A stretch of 42,006 bases of DNA. Source: a virus. Both the position numbers and the translations under genes were made by a program. Shown one piece after another: positions 13,209-22,167 of the stretch; position 1 is the stretch's first letter, and every line of letters starts with the position of its first letter. The stretch covers positions 1-42,006 of the IMG/VR virus record IMGVR_UViG_3300017989_000200, one strand, 5' to 3'. The notes under the pieces were generated by a model. That model worked only from the letters and a program-made list of their open reading frames with translations. It was not told where the DNA came from and did no database searches.

Positions 13209-15452
13209 GTGGCTGACAAGAGCGAGCAGGCCCTGGCGGTCCACGAAATCGACTGGCCGAACATCAGCGACGACGAGCTCCTGGCGTTCGTCGATTGCCA
13301 CTACGAAGCGGGCAAGAACCGCCGTGCGAATTGGGAGCACAAGGCGGCCGAGCAACTGGCGTGGGCCCGGGGCGACCAGGAGCTGCGCTGGGACGAAGCG
13401 AGCAATGAGCTCACTGAGGCGTGGGAAGAGCTCTATTGGGGGCACGAGGCCGAGGAGCTCCCGATGGACGAGCGCCGGCCTATCAAGCTCAACACCATCA
13501 AAGGCATGCTCCTCCAGAAGATCGCCGTGCTGTTGGCCAGGCCGATCACGCACGAGTGCTCGGCCATGGCCGAGGACGACGACGACCTGGCTGCGAGCAG
13601 TCTCGGCGAGCGACTCCTGCAATGGCAGTGGTTCTGTGGCGACCGGCCGACCAGGGCCCGGATCATGGAGGCCATGTGGACGGTCTTCTGCACGGGGCTG
13701 GTCGTGGTCAAGGCGTATTGGGATCCGAACTTGGGCCGGCGCGACTGGTTCGGCCCGCCCGCAAAAGCGGGGCGCAAGGGCTTGGCGGCATTCCGTGCGA
13801 AGCTCGAAAGGCTGCTCAACCGGCAGATCACGGACAAGGAGTTGGACAAGCGGGGGGGTATGGAGCTCGCGGCCGGGCAGCCGGTCATGGAGTTTCGCAG
13901 CCCCTTCGACATCACCGAGCCGGAGTTCTGCACCGACGTACCCTTTGCTCTGTGGATGATTGATTCCCGGTGGGTGTCGATCGAGGAGCTGCGGGCGGAT
14001 TTCCCGGCGGCGGCTGCGAAGGAGGTTGAGGCCGACAACTACTCGGAGGCCTATCACAGCGGTTGGCGCCCGCTCTATGGGCCGCGCAAGGACGCGGGCG
14101 GCGGGCGTGAAGAGCCGTGTACGATGGTGCTCAAGCACGAGCTGTGGAGGCCGAAGACCCGCTGGCTGCCCGAGGGGTTCTTCGGCGTCGTGGCCGGTGA
14201 TCGCGTGCTGCGCAAGGGGCCGCACCCGTACGACCATGGGCGGCTGCCGTTCGCTCGCCTCGTGGAGCACCCGGACCCGGATCTGTTCAGGCCGAGCTGC
14301 ACGGTAGGCGACCTGATGAGCGCGCAGGAAGCGCGTAACCGTACCATGTCGCGGGCCAACGCTTACGTCGCGATGCGTTGCGATCCGAAGGTCATGCACG
14401 AGGCATCGGCGGAGTTTCCCCCGGACGCGTTGACGCCTGGCCCGCGCAGTATCAAGGTCGCAGACGGAGCACTCGGAAGCGGGCAGATCAAGGCTCTGGA
14501 ACTGCCGCCGCTGCCGCCCGAGACGCTTCAGTTCGACCACGCGGTTCACGAGAGTATCAAGGACGTCGGCGGGGTGCACGACGCGACAGCGGGCCGGAAA
14601 ACGGACGCCAGCGAGTCTGGACGACACGCCGCACTGCTCCAAGCCGCCGACGCTCGCCGGAACACGGTGTCCCGCGAGCTCCTCGAAGCTGGCCTAGCGG
14701 AAGGAGGCGACCAGTGCCTGCACCTGTGGCACCAGTTCACGGCGGACGAACGTATCCTAGAGCTAACGGGGCAGGCCACGTTGGGAGAGGTCATCCGTTT
14801 CAAGGGCAAGGATCTGCTGGGCAACCGGAACTCGCCTCGTTTTTCCGTGCTGGTCCACCTTGGCTTTGAGCCCGACCTCGGCCGGGCACTCGAGGAGATT
14901 GGTGTACTGGCGAAGTTGGGGTTTCTACGGCCGGATCGCCCCGCGGACCATCGACGCATACAGCGACTGCTTGGCTACGACCTGGCCAGGGGCGAGGACA
15001 ACCCGGATGCCAGGGAACGTAGCAACGCCGGCAGGGAGCACGCGATCCTGGGCAAGGGGAAGCAGCTAGCGCCCAACCTGGGCGACGAGCACCAGATCCA
15101 CATCGAGGAGCACCTACACTGGACAACAACGGGGGAGTATCGCCGGATCGTGAAGCGCAATGATAAAGTTGCCGTATTGCTGCTCACCCACATCCGTGCC
15201 CACCAGTACCGGCAGGCGGAGTGGCGGATCCGCCAGAAGGTGATCGACGAGGTCGTCCTGCAGCACCTACAGCAGAAGGGAGCGGAACTGGTGAGCAACG
15301 ATCGACCGACACCGAGCGAGCACATGCCAACACCAGGTAGAGTTAACGGCCAGGCGCGGCAGCGGGCCGTGCAAGGGCAGATGCGGCCGGGCATGCCCGC
15401 GCCGGGGATCCCGGCGGGTGAGGCCATGCCGGGCCGGCCAGCAATGCAGTAG
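13209..15452 (+). CDS. Portal protein (P22-type)
   Basis: 747 aa, GTG start at 13209. It forms the dodecameric ring at the capsid vertex through which TerL packages DNA. It has the acidic helical N-terminus, the RPIKLNTIKGMLLQKIAVLLARP segment typical of P22/Epsilon15-like portals (their 'N..k..v..v.g....rp' pattern), the wing region FCTGLVVVKAYWDPN, and a helical stem (ARNRTMSRANAYVAM). The long C-terminus ends in a Pro/Gly/Met-rich tail (MPAPGIPAGEAMPGRPAMQ). Length (about 725 aa in P22) and position upstream of scaffold and coat agree. The ribosome site is weak (GGGGGTG). Confidence 0.85.
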   Translation: MADKSEQALAVHEIDWPNISDDELLAFVDCHYEAGKNRRANWEHKAAEQLAWARGDQELRWDEASNELTEAWEELYWGHEAEELPMDERRPIKLNTIKGMLLQKIAVLLARPITHECSAMAEDDDDLAASSLGERLLQWQWFCGDRPTRARIMEAMWTVFCTGLVVVKAYWDPNLGRRDWFGPPAKAGRKGLAAFRAKLERLLNRQITDKELDKRGGMELAAGQPVMEFRSPFDITEPEFCTDVPFALWMIDSRWVSIEELRADFPAAAAKEVEADNYSEAYHSGWRPLYGPRKDAGGGREEPCTMVLKHELWRPKTRWLPEGFFGVVAGDRVLRKGPHPYDHGRLPFARLVEHPDPDLFRPSCTVGDLMSAQEARNRTMSRANAYVAMRCDPKVMHEASAEFPPDALTPGPRSIKVADGALGSGQIKALELPPLPPETLQFDHAVHESIKDVGGVHDATAGRKTDASESGRHAALLQAADARRNTVSRELLEAGLAEGGDQCLHLWHQFTADERILELTGQATLGEVIRFKGKDLLGNRNSPRFSVLVHLGFEPDLGRALEEIGVLAKLGFLRPDRPADHRRIQRLLGYDLARGEDNPDARERSNAGREHAILGKGKQLAPNLGDEHQIHIEEHLHWTTTGEYRRIVKRNDKVAVLLLTHIRAHQYRQAEWRIRQKVIDEVVLQHLQQKGAELVSNDRPTPSEHMPTPGRVNGQARQRAVQGQMRPGMPAPGIPAGEAMPGRPAMQ

Positions 15453-15464
15453 GGAGGCAGAACC

Positions 15465-16217
15465 ATGGGTACGGATCCGTATGACGAAGAGACATTCGAG
15501 GTGACTCCGGAGGAGAAACAGCTTCTTCAGCACGCGCGTGCGCGCGGGTTGACGCCCGACGAGGTCATGGCTGCGAGCAGGGCCAGCGGAGATAAGCCCG
15601 ACGGGAGTTCCTCCGCCACCAGTGAGGAGGCGACTGCCAAGGGGAAGCAGCCGCTCACGTCCGAAGAGCTGGAGGCCAGGCTTAGGCAGCGTGACGAGGA
15701 ACTGCGCCGCGAGCGTGTGAGGGACCAGGAGCGTGACCAGGCCCGGGGCGTGATCCGTCAAGCGATCATGGAGGACAGCCGAACGGCCGGCGTGGCCACC
15801 GACCCCGAGATACAAGCCGACATCGAGCAGCGCGTCGCCAAGAAACTTCGCGACGATAAGGATCTCGAAAAGCTCGACGAGGCGCAGTGGCGTGAGCGTC
15901 TTAGAACTCACAGTGAAGCGGCGATCGGCGAGCTCCAGCAAAAGGCCAAGCGTCTCGCCGGCGTAGCAGCAGACGAGGACCAGGACGACGAGCTCACGAA
16001 ACGAGCCGCTGCCAAAGGGGCAGGTGTCTCCGGTAGTAGCGGCGGCGGGCGACGCACGGGCACGGGCGACGCCGGCACGATCAAGGCCCCGGAGCCGGTT
16101 CGCACCGGGGGCCCGCGCAGTGAAGCGTACCCGGACGAGGGCGACCTGGCTGCGCGGCACAACCAACGGTTCGAGGCCTGGCTGCAACAGGAGGAAGCAC
16201 GGAGCAAGAAGAGCTGA
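15465..16217 (+). CDS. Putative scaffolding protein
   Basis: 250 aa. ATG at 15465 follows GGGAGG. The protein is highly charged and almost entirely helical: a long heptad-like stretch (LTSEELEARLRQRDEELRRE, then KKLRDDKDLEKLDEAQW), a Gly/Ser-rich hinge (VSGSSGGGRRTG), and a basic, helix-forming C-terminus (FEAWLQQEEARSKKS), where scaffolds bind coat protein. The gene lies between portal and coat, the usual place. Function inferred from composition and position. Confidence 0.75.
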   Translation: MGTDPYDEETFEVTPEEKQLLQHARARGLTPDEVMAASRASGDKPDGSSSATSEEATAKGKQPLTSEELEARLRQRDEELRRERVRDQERDQARGVIRQAIMEDSRTAGVATDPEIQADIEQRVAKKLRDDKDLEKLDEAQWRERLRTHSEAAIGELQQKAKRLAGVAADEDQDDELTKRAAAKGAGVSGSSGGGRRTGTGDAGTIKAPEPVRTGGPRSEAYPDEGDLAARHNQRFEAWLQQEEARSKKS

Positions 16218-16232
16218 CCACCAGACAATGAC

Positions 16233-16256
16233 GGCCACGGTGCCATGACCGTGGCC
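16233..16256 (+). other. Perfect 8-bp hairpin after the scaffold gene
   Basis: GGCCACGG-TGCCATGA-CCGTGGCC, directly ahead of the terminator at 16275. The same hairpin with one mismatch occurs after terL (about 8261-8283), as part of the duplicated leader module. It may be an RNA-processing or stability element. Confidence 0.7.
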
Positions 16257-16274
16257 CTAGAGTAAGTGCAGTCG

Positions 16275-16311
16275 CAGGGCACATCGCAGCGCGGTGTGCC
16301 CTGTTTGTTTT
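16275..16311 (+). terminator. Intrinsic terminator before the coat gene
   Basis: CAGGGCACATCGC and GCGGTGTGCCCTG form a 13-bp stem around AGC, followed by TTTGTTTT. Compared with the copy after terL, both sides of the stem changed together (GCG/TGC to GGG/CCC), which supports selection for the RNA structure. Confidence 0.88.
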
Positions 16312-16448
16312 GGCGAAAGGTAGCCCCCCTCGCGTGGCCACGCGGGTAACGGGCTGTGGCTGGTCCCCCCTGACCGGCCGCGGGCCGCGGGGGCTCGTCG
16401 GAAACCTGCGTAGGTGTGGGGGCCTCCGCGTATGTGAGGAGGCTACCC
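16312..16448 (+). promoter_or_regulatory. Structured leader of the coat gene with Shine-Dalgarno-masking hairpin
   Basis: It holds the 14-base palindrome CGCGTGGCCACGCG (16331-16344) and the 24-base block (16406-16429) identical to the leader at 8392-8415. GCCTCC (16422-16427) can pair with GGAGGC (16438-16443), hiding the Shine-Dalgarno site GAGGAGG. It is the second copy of the module found upstream of 8430. The shared block may also contain a promoter or protein-binding site, but no sigma70 hexamers are visible. Confidence 0.6.
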
Positions 16449-17702
16449 ATGCCAATCACAGGTTCGTCTCGCGATACGATGGACAAGCTCCTTCGTACCG
16501 TGTACCGCGACCGGCTCCGCGAACAATTCCCGAGCCGGGCCTTCCTGCTTCAGGAGATCCCCACTGAAGCGCCGGAGAGTTTCACGCCTGGGGACAGTAT
16601 CTCGGTGCCGCTTCATATCGGCGGGTCGGGCGGGTTCGCGTTTTCGTCTGACGGTGTGCTGCCAGCAGCCGGCCACTCGCTCGTCGACCGCGCGAACTTT
16701 CTCTACAAGATGATGGTCGATCGGATCGAGATCGCCGGCGACTTCCAACAGGACACCAGCTCGAAGGCGTCGGCCGAGAAAAAGATCCTGGACATGGAGA
16801 CCAACGGCGTCATTCGGGACGCCAAGCGCGGTCTGTGCTTCCACATGTACGGGGACGGAACCGGCAAGCTGGCCGGCGTGTCGAGCTCCGCGAGCTCTAC
16901 GACCTTGATCGTCGATGACATCGCGGGGATCCCCACCAACGCGGTTGTGGACATCCTCAAGACCTCTGACGGTTCGGTTGGCAGTGGTGCGCAGGGCGTC
17001 CGGGTTCTGGTGCAGCGCGCGACAAAGACGCTGACGCTCCAGGACGGGGCGGTGCTGGCGGACTACGCAGACCTGAACACCAACGCCGCGGACTACACCG
17101 TATACCGGCAGGGATCCCGCAACGATGCAATCCTCGGGTTGCAGGCCTGGGTCTCGGCTTCCAATCCGCCTGCCGGCGTCGGGAACATCGGCGGGCTGGA
17201 CCGTTCGCTGCCTGCCAACGACTTCTACTGCGGCAACGTGTTCGGCAACTCCGGGGTGCCACGGGAGCCCACGTTCCCGCTGATGCAGGACATGCTGGAC
17301 AGCATCGACGAGTTTGCCGAGGGCGAGACCAAGCTGATCCTGTGCCACCCCCGGGTGCACAACTGGATTTCCTTCCAGCTTGCGGAGCAGAAGCGTTTCG
17401 TGCACGAGCGGGCCACCCTTCGCGGCTGGTGCAGTGCGATCCTGTTTGGCGACATGCGAGCGCCCATCGTGAAAGACCCGATGTGTCCCAAGACCAAGAT
17501 GTTCTTCTTGGATCCTAGCCTGTGGCGCATCTGGCAGGTCAACGGCGGCGAGTGGATGCAGGAGGACGGAGCGGTTCTGCACCGCGTACCAAACCGGGTG
17601 GCCTATGAAGCATCGTGGTTCCGCCGACTTCAATTTCTGTGTTTGAAGCCTTCCTCGGCAGGAGTGATCGAGGACCTGACCACCGAGCTGGCCTCCATCT
17701 AA
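16449..17702 (+). CDS. Major capsid protein (HK97 fold)
   Basis: 417 aa, ATG at 16449 after GAGGAGG. The N-terminus (TMDKLLRTVYRDRLREQFPSR) is a long arm-like helix. VDRIEIAGDFQQDTSS begins the spine-helix region typical of HK97-fold coats of this group. Residues about 140-220 form an inserted beta-domain (TTLIVDDIAGIPTNAVVDI, TLTLQDGAVLADY). The C-terminal half has FPLMQDMLDSIDEFAEG, ILCHPRVHNWIS and PIVKDPMCPKTKMFFLD, where P-domain and loop signatures normally lie. Size and order after the scaffold gene fit. It should be the most abundant virion protein. Confidence 0.85.
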   Translation: MPITGSSRDTMDKLLRTVYRDRLREQFPSRAFLLQEIPTEAPESFTPGDSISVPLHIGGSGGFAFSSDGVLPAAGHSLVDRANFLYKMMVDRIEIAGDFQQDTSSKASAEKKILDMETNGVIRDAKRGLCFHMYGDGTGKLAGVSSSASSTTLIVDDIAGIPTNAVVDILKTSDGSVGSGAQGVRVLVQRATKTLTLQDGAVLADYADLNTNAADYTVYRQGSRNDAILGLQAWVSASNPPAGVGNIGGLDRSLPANDFYCGNVFGNSGVPREPTFPLMQDMLDSIDEFAEGETKLILCHPRVHNWISFQLAEQKRFVHERATLRGWCSAILFGDMRAPIVKDPMCPKTKMFFLDPSLWRIWQVNGGEWMQEDGAVLHRVPNRVAYEASWFRRLQFLCLKPSSAGVIEDLTTELASI

Positions 17703-17763
17703 GCGGACGTGCCATCGGTCTGTCATGGGGGAGTAAACCCCTTAAAAACAAGGAGAAGATGAA

Positions 17764-18405
17764 ATGCCAACTCCAAAAGAAGTCGTCGCCGGCAACGTCG
17801 ATGACGAATCCATGGAGCATAAGCTCCACCGCATCGTGTTGTCGCCGTCGCACGGCGGGATCCAGGAAGACTATACGTCGTTCGGCGCCGGCGGACAGAT
17901 CGCCGAGGTCTCAGTCGGTGACGCCGAGGTAGTCGGCTTCTCGGTGAATACCGCCGATGAGCTGTACTGGTTGGTCGACATGCCCTGGGACATCGACCTC
18001 CGCCGCGACATTCTGGCTGAAGTGTTGTGGGAGTCAGCGAAATCCGGCGCGACTGCCGGCGTCGCTCACACACTGCACATCAAGGGCCTGGCCGCTGGTG
18101 CCGCACTGACCGACGCGAAGTCGTCCGCTGATGGCTCCATTGCCTGGACCGCGCAGGGCTGCGCGGCACCGGGCGTGCTCGCTCTCACAGGCCGGAAGCC
18201 GTTCAACGTCGCCGGGACCTTCTGTACGGAGGCCGGATCGAGTCAGTTCCCGCGGGAACTCAGCGCGCAGGACGAGATGCTCCTGGTCGCGTACACGATG
18301 ACGGACATCGGCGACGCCGCGGCCGACAACATCAGGCTTCTGGCCGTGCGCCTCTTTTACAGCGCGGAGATCTGCCACTACTCGGGCAAGCGGCAGGTGA
18401 CGTAG
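17764..18405 (+). CDS. Putative head decoration or minor capsid protein
   Basis: 213 aa. ATG at 17764 follows AAGGAG. The 61-base gap before it holds a short GGGG-AGTAAA-CCCC hairpin (17729-17742) followed by TTAAAAA, possibly a weak attenuator that sets the coat to decoration ratio. The protein is beta-rich (AEVSVGDAEVVGFSVNTA, NIRLLAVRLFYSAEI) and resembles virion proteins that follow the coat gene in other phages. No named family is recognised. Confidence 0.6.
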   Translation: MPTPKEVVAGNVDDESMEHKLHRIVLSPSHGGIQEDYTSFGAGGQIAEVSVGDAEVVGFSVNTADELYWLVDMPWDIDLRRDILAEVLWESAKSGATAGVAHTLHIKGLAAGAALTDAKSSADGSIAWTAQGCAAPGVLALTGRKPFNVAGTFCTEAGSSQFPRELSAQDEMLLVAYTMTDIGDAAADNIRLLAVRLFYSAEICHYSGKRQVT

Positions 18406-18406
18406 T

Positions 18407-18426
18407 CGCGTCACTGGTGTGACGCG
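18407..18426 (+). other. Hairpin between decoration and beta-helix genes
   Basis: CGCGTCA-CTGGTG-TGACGCG, a perfect 7-bp stem right after the stop at 18405. It has no T-run, so it is more likely an RNA-stability or processing hairpin than a terminator. Confidence 0.5.
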
Positions 18427-18469
18427 TCGGGAAGGACGCCCAATAACAGTCCCTCGAAAGGAGAAAGTG

Positions 18470-19342
18470 ATGAGCAGAATCGTAGCAAAGCACCTGGTCG
18501 GCGTGTGGCCGACCAACCCGTGGGCAGCCACGTTTTACGTCGATTCCAGCCATGGCAGTGCGAGCGACAACAACCGCGGCGAGTACCACAAGCAGCCGCT
18601 GGCCACGCTCAACCAGGCGGTGGTGAACGCCGCGGCCGGCGACCGCATCATCATCGGGTCCGGGCACAACGAGGCGATCGCCGCGGCGGGCGGCTGCACC
18701 TGCAACAAGAACGACCTGGACATCATCGGCATGGGCCACGGGGCCCGGCGGCCGACGTTCACGTGCGGGACCTCCACGGCGGCGACGTTCCTGCAATCGG
18801 GCAGCGGCGTGAAGCTGCGCAACATCCGGTTGCTGTGCGGGATCGACTCCCTGGTGACGATCGCCTCCTTCAGTGGAGCCCATTGTCTCTACCAGGACAT
18901 CGAGATCGGAAGCTCAGATGCGAGCAATTATCAGCCGGTCAACGCCCTGACGCTTACCTGCACCAGGTCGATCTTCGACAACGTGTATGGATACCTGCCG
19001 AGTGCCGGCGCGACCGCCCTGATCACCGCTGGGGCAATCGACGAGTGTTGGTTCCAACACATGCAGCTCGTGGCGCACGCCTCCACCGCGGTCTTCAACA
19101 ACACCGCGACGGCGGCGCGCATCACCCTGGTGGACAACTACATCGCGTCGCTGAACACCACGGCAAAGCCCTGCATCATTGCTGAGACGGACACCACGGG
19201 CCAGATCGCCCTGAACCGGTGCCGGCTCTACCAGGATGCGCAGACCGGTTGGATCACGCCCGGCAAGACGGATTTGCACGAGAACTACGGCGTCAACGAC
19301 GACGGGGAGACCGCGATCCTGATCGGCACACCTTCCGTGTAA
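18470..19342 (+). CDS. Right-handed beta-helix virion protein
   Basis: 290 aa from ATG 18470 after AAAGGAG. Residues 20-50 (ATFYVDSSHGSASDN, YHKQPLATLNQAV, AAAGDRIIIGSGH) are the standard opening of pectate-lyase-like beta-helix proteins. After this come rung-like repeats of about 20-25 residues (LDIIGMGHG, VKLRNIRLLCG, SIFDNVYGYL, ITLVDNYIASL, IALNRCRLYQD). Such proteins are often phage depolymerases or adhesins, but no catalytic Asp/Glu pair can be assigned. Its place among head genes suggests a capsid-attached fibre or decoration. Confidence 0.7.
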   Translation: MSRIVAKHLVGVWPTNPWAATFYVDSSHGSASDNNRGEYHKQPLATLNQAVVNAAAGDRIIIGSGHNEAIAAAGGCTCNKNDLDIIGMGHGARRPTFTCGTSTAATFLQSGSGVKLRNIRLLCGIDSLVTIASFSGAHCLYQDIEIGSSDASNYQPVNALTLTCTRSIFDNVYGYLPSAGATALITAGAIDECWFQHMQLVAHASTAVFNNTATAARITLVDNYIASLNTTAKPCIIAETDTTGQIALNRCRLYQDAQTGWITPGKTDLHENYGVNDDGETAILIGTPSV

Positions 19343-19354
19343 GGAGGTGCTCCG

Positions 19355-20011
19355 GTGAACTTTGGAGATCTCGAACAGCAGTTTCGGGAGTGGATGGACG
19401 ACCCCTATGGCGATGTGTGGGGTTCGTCGCGGGTGCGCCGTCTCATCAGAGCGGCGTACCTGGACATCCTGCTGATCGTAGACCAGTGCCCCTACGAGTG
19501 GGACGGGCCGAGCAGCTACACGGACCTGAGCGTGGTGGCTGCCACGCGTGAGTACGTGGTGACCGGGGTGCGCGTGCTGATCGACGCGCACCGGCTGAAT
19601 CCTGAGGGGACCGAAGGGGCTGAGTGGCTGATCCACCCGTACGGCGAGCGCAACAAACGCTCGCGAGGGTGCTACGCGTACCGGCGGTATTACGGGCCGA
19701 CGGAGACGCACCAATGGTTTTTGGGTATCTGCGCCCAGCCGTCGCCGGTGATGACGCTGCGGGTCCGGGGCCGACCTGAGCTCGACGCTGACCGCTTGTT
19801 TATGCTCGACCGACCGGAGGAGGAGCCCCTGATTATCCCGTTTGAGTTCCAACACCTGATAGCCTTGCGGGCTGCGGTACTGGCCCGCGCACAACGGCCG
19901 GCGCGACAGCGGGCCCGCTTTGACGTCGCCGGCCTGTGGGTCGAAGGGCGGGCGAACCTGATACGGGCCCTGGGCGGTGCTTACCATCCGAGTGCTTCGG
20001 GGAGGTTCTGA
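19355..20011 (+). CDS. Head-tail connector (adaptor), P22 gp4-like
   Basis: 218 aa. GTG start at 19355 preceded by AAGGAGGTG. The helical N-terminus (LEQQFREWMDDP, SSRVRRLIRAAYLDILLIVDQ) and the later helix (FEFQHLIALRAAVLARAQR) match the pattern of gp4-type adaptor proteins that sit under the portal. Residues about 60-150 form a beta-rich insertion. Size (P22 gp4 is about 166 aa) and order, just before the tail nozzle gene and overlapping it by TGATG, support the call. Confidence 0.65.
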   Translation: MNFGDLEQQFREWMDDPYGDVWGSSRVRRLIRAAYLDILLIVDQCPYEWDGPSSYTDLSVVAATREYVVTGVRVLIDAHRLNPEGTEGAEWLIHPYGERNKRSRGCYAYRRYYGPTETHQWFLGICAQPSPVMTLRVRGRPELDADRLFMLDRPEEEPLIIPFEFQHLIALRAAVLARAQRPARQRARFDVAGLWVEGRANLIRALGGAYHPSASGRF

Positions 20012-22086
20012 TGGCGGAGCCGTTTACGTTCAACGGCCCGTTCGTGGGGCTGGCGACGACGCACGGCCCGCGTGAGATCGGGCCGGGGTTCGCCACCAAA
20101 GCACACAACGTCGTCGTGTACGACGGGGTGATTCGTCCGCGCAGACCGTGGCAGAACATGCTGACTGCGCAGCAGATGCAGACCCTCGGGAGCCACCGCA
20201 TACGCTCCATGTTCCATTGGCGCCGCGCCGGGTCCCAGCAGCACCCGTACCTGCTCCTCAAAACCGACGACGGAATCAGCGCCTTCGCTGGCAAGCTCTG
20301 GAACCTGACCGGCGGTCAGCTCATGGAGCTTGCGAGCGGGTTGGCGCCGGGGCCGGCTAACTTCGTGCTGGCCGGCGACATCTGCTACGTGGTCGATGGC
20401 AGCGAGCGGATGTATATGACCCGGGGCGGTCCATCGACCACCACCCGGGTCGGGATCGCCGCACCACGGGACTGGTCGCAAGGCGGGTTAATCGCCTTCT
20501 TCGGCCCGATCGGCGGTGGTGCTCCCGGCGTTACTCTGCCAAGCAACGCCTCGTACGCCGTGACGTACTACGAGCCGGAAACGGGCCGCGAGAGCAACCC
20601 GGTCTACAGCAACAACTACAGCATCCCCGCGTACGCGAGTTTCCGGATCACCTACAACGCGGGCGGCGTGGCACCGGCCGACGCGGAGTCTTTCGACAAG
20701 GTGCGAATCTACCGGCGCAACAACACACTCGGGCAACCGTTCTATCGGTTGGTTGCGGAGCTGGCCTTCGTGCATAGCGTCAACCAAACGTGGGATGACG
20801 TCATCACGGAGGACGCGATCACGCTGAGCAACACGACGTTGGGCCCGTTCGCCCCTTCGCGCAACGGGCTCCCCCCGAGAAGCTACCACGCAGCCTGGTA
20901 CAAGGACCGCATGTTCTACGCGCCGGCCGACGAGCCCGGGCTTCTCTACTATTCCGAGCTCGGCGCGCCGCAACACGTCGCCGGCGACGGGTACGTGTCA
21001 CTTGTGGGCGACGAGTCGGACACGATCACCGGTCTGATCGAGGTCACCAACACCCTCTTCATCGGGAAGGCGGGCGCGATATGGGGCCTGTCGGGTGCAA
21101 TCACCGCTCCTGATAACCGCACGGCCGCGCTGGGCCTGACGGCGTCACTGCCGGTCAGCGGTCACGACCTGTTCAAGACGCGGGCGGGTATTGGCCCGAT
21201 GCCCGGCTCGGGCCCGGGTTTCATTCTGGCCGGGGATCCACCGCGGATCTTCTTCGCCACTGAGGCGGGCTTCCAATCCTTCGACGGTGACGGCGTGTCA
21301 AACCGAGCGATGGGGATCCTTCCGACGTGGGACGGTTTCTTGCGGCGTGGGACGGGAGCCCATGACGACGTGGCGATCACGTACGCGATGGATCCCGTCC
21401 AGAAGATCATCTACATGTGCAACGCCCGCAACTCCACGGTGCAATGGCCTGGGCCGGCGGTCCTCGCCTTCCACTACGGCACGGGCGGCTGGACCACGCA
21501 AGGCCTGTCGCCGTTGGTGGAGCCGCCGAGCGACGCTCCTGAGCGCGTCTGGTGCGTGGCGACCAGCTTGGGTGACCTGGCGTTCGATGATGCCTGGCCG
21601 CAGACGATTCAAAGTGCCCTGGCTGTCGGGACGGAAGACGGGCGGGTCCTGATGAGCGTGACGGATGGTGCCGCGGAAACCGACGTCGCCGCATGGGCCT
21701 GGCACACCGGGCACATGAGCCTGGGCACGCATGTGCAGAAGAACTTCCAGGTGTTTTACGTGCTGCTCTGCCGGCCGCTGGAGCTGCTGGAGGACGGGAC
21801 GTTCAACAGCCGGCCGTGGGTCGGCGACACGCCCATGTGCAAGGTCTACTACTCCGCGAACGGAGCGATGAACCTCGTCGGCGGCTGGCCGAAGCTGCTG
21901 CAACTGGTTGGTAAAGGCCAGCGGCGCAGCAAGGTGCCGTACGGGATCGGTCGGCACGCGGACGATTTGCAGGTGCGTTTCGAGGTAGCACCGCAATGGG
22001 CGAAGGGGTACTGCCGCGATGCCGGGATCACCGGCTTCGTGTTGGACTACGAGCTTTCAGGAGATGGACTCACCGGAGGCTGGTGA
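20011..22086 (+). CDS. Tail nozzle/hub protein candidate
   Basis: 691 aa from ATG 20011 (GGGAGG upstream, TGATG overlap). It is long and beta-rich, with many strand-turn units (FRITYNAGGVAPADA, DTITGLIEVTNTLFIGKAG, ILAGDPPRIFFATEAGF) that give a beta-propeller-like appearance. P22 gp10 and the T7 gp12 nozzle have comparable size and place in gene order, after the connector. I infer that it closes the short tail tube and may contact the spikes. No tail spike with a recognisable enzyme follows. Confidence 0.65.
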   Translation: MAEPFTFNGPFVGLATTHGPREIGPGFATKAHNVVVYDGVIRPRRPWQNMLTAQQMQTLGSHRIRSMFHWRRAGSQQHPYLLLKTDDGISAFAGKLWNLTGGQLMELASGLAPGPANFVLAGDICYVVDGSERMYMTRGGPSTTTRVGIAAPRDWSQGGLIAFFGPIGGGAPGVTLPSNASYAVTYYEPETGRESNPVYSNNYSIPAYASFRITYNAGGVAPADAESFDKVRIYRRNNTLGQPFYRLVAELAFVHSVNQTWDDVITEDAITLSNTTLGPFAPSRNGLPPRSYHAAWYKDRMFYAPADEPGLLYYSELGAPQHVAGDGYVSLVGDESDTITGLIEVTNTLFIGKAGAIWGLSGAITAPDNRTAALGLTASLPVSGHDLFKTRAGIGPMPGSGPGFILAGDPPRIFFATEAGFQSFDGDGVSNRAMGILPTWDGFLRRGTGAHDDVAITYAMDPVQKIIYMCNARNSTVQWPGPAVLAFHYGTGGWTTQGLSPLVEPPSDAPERVWCVATSLGDLAFDDAWPQTIQSALAVGTEDGRVLMSVTDGAAETDVAAWAWHTGHMSLGTHVQKNFQVFYVLLCRPLELLEDGTFNSRPWVGDTPMCKVYYSANGAMNLVGGWPKLLQLVGKGQRRSKVPYGIGRHADDLQVRFEVAPQWAKGYCRDAGITGFVLDYELSGDGLTGGW

Positions 22087-22132
22087 CAATCGAATAGGGC
22101 CGGCCGCGGAGTCATGCCCGGGGCCTGACACA

Positions 22133-22149
22133 GTGCCGTCGCAGGGCAC
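22133..22149 (+). other. Short hairpin in the 22087-22167 gap
   Basis: GTGCC-GTCGCAG-GGCAC. The sequence GTCGCAGGGCACC echoes part of the terminator module before the coat gene (GTCGCAGGGCACA), so this may be a decayed third copy. No T-run follows. Confidence 0.4.
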
Positions 22150-22167
22150 CTTCAAGGAGCTATTGCG

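Noticed and set aside
13107-14642. 511-codon open frame on the - strand
   Set aside because: Antisense shadow of the portal gene, crossing the terminator.
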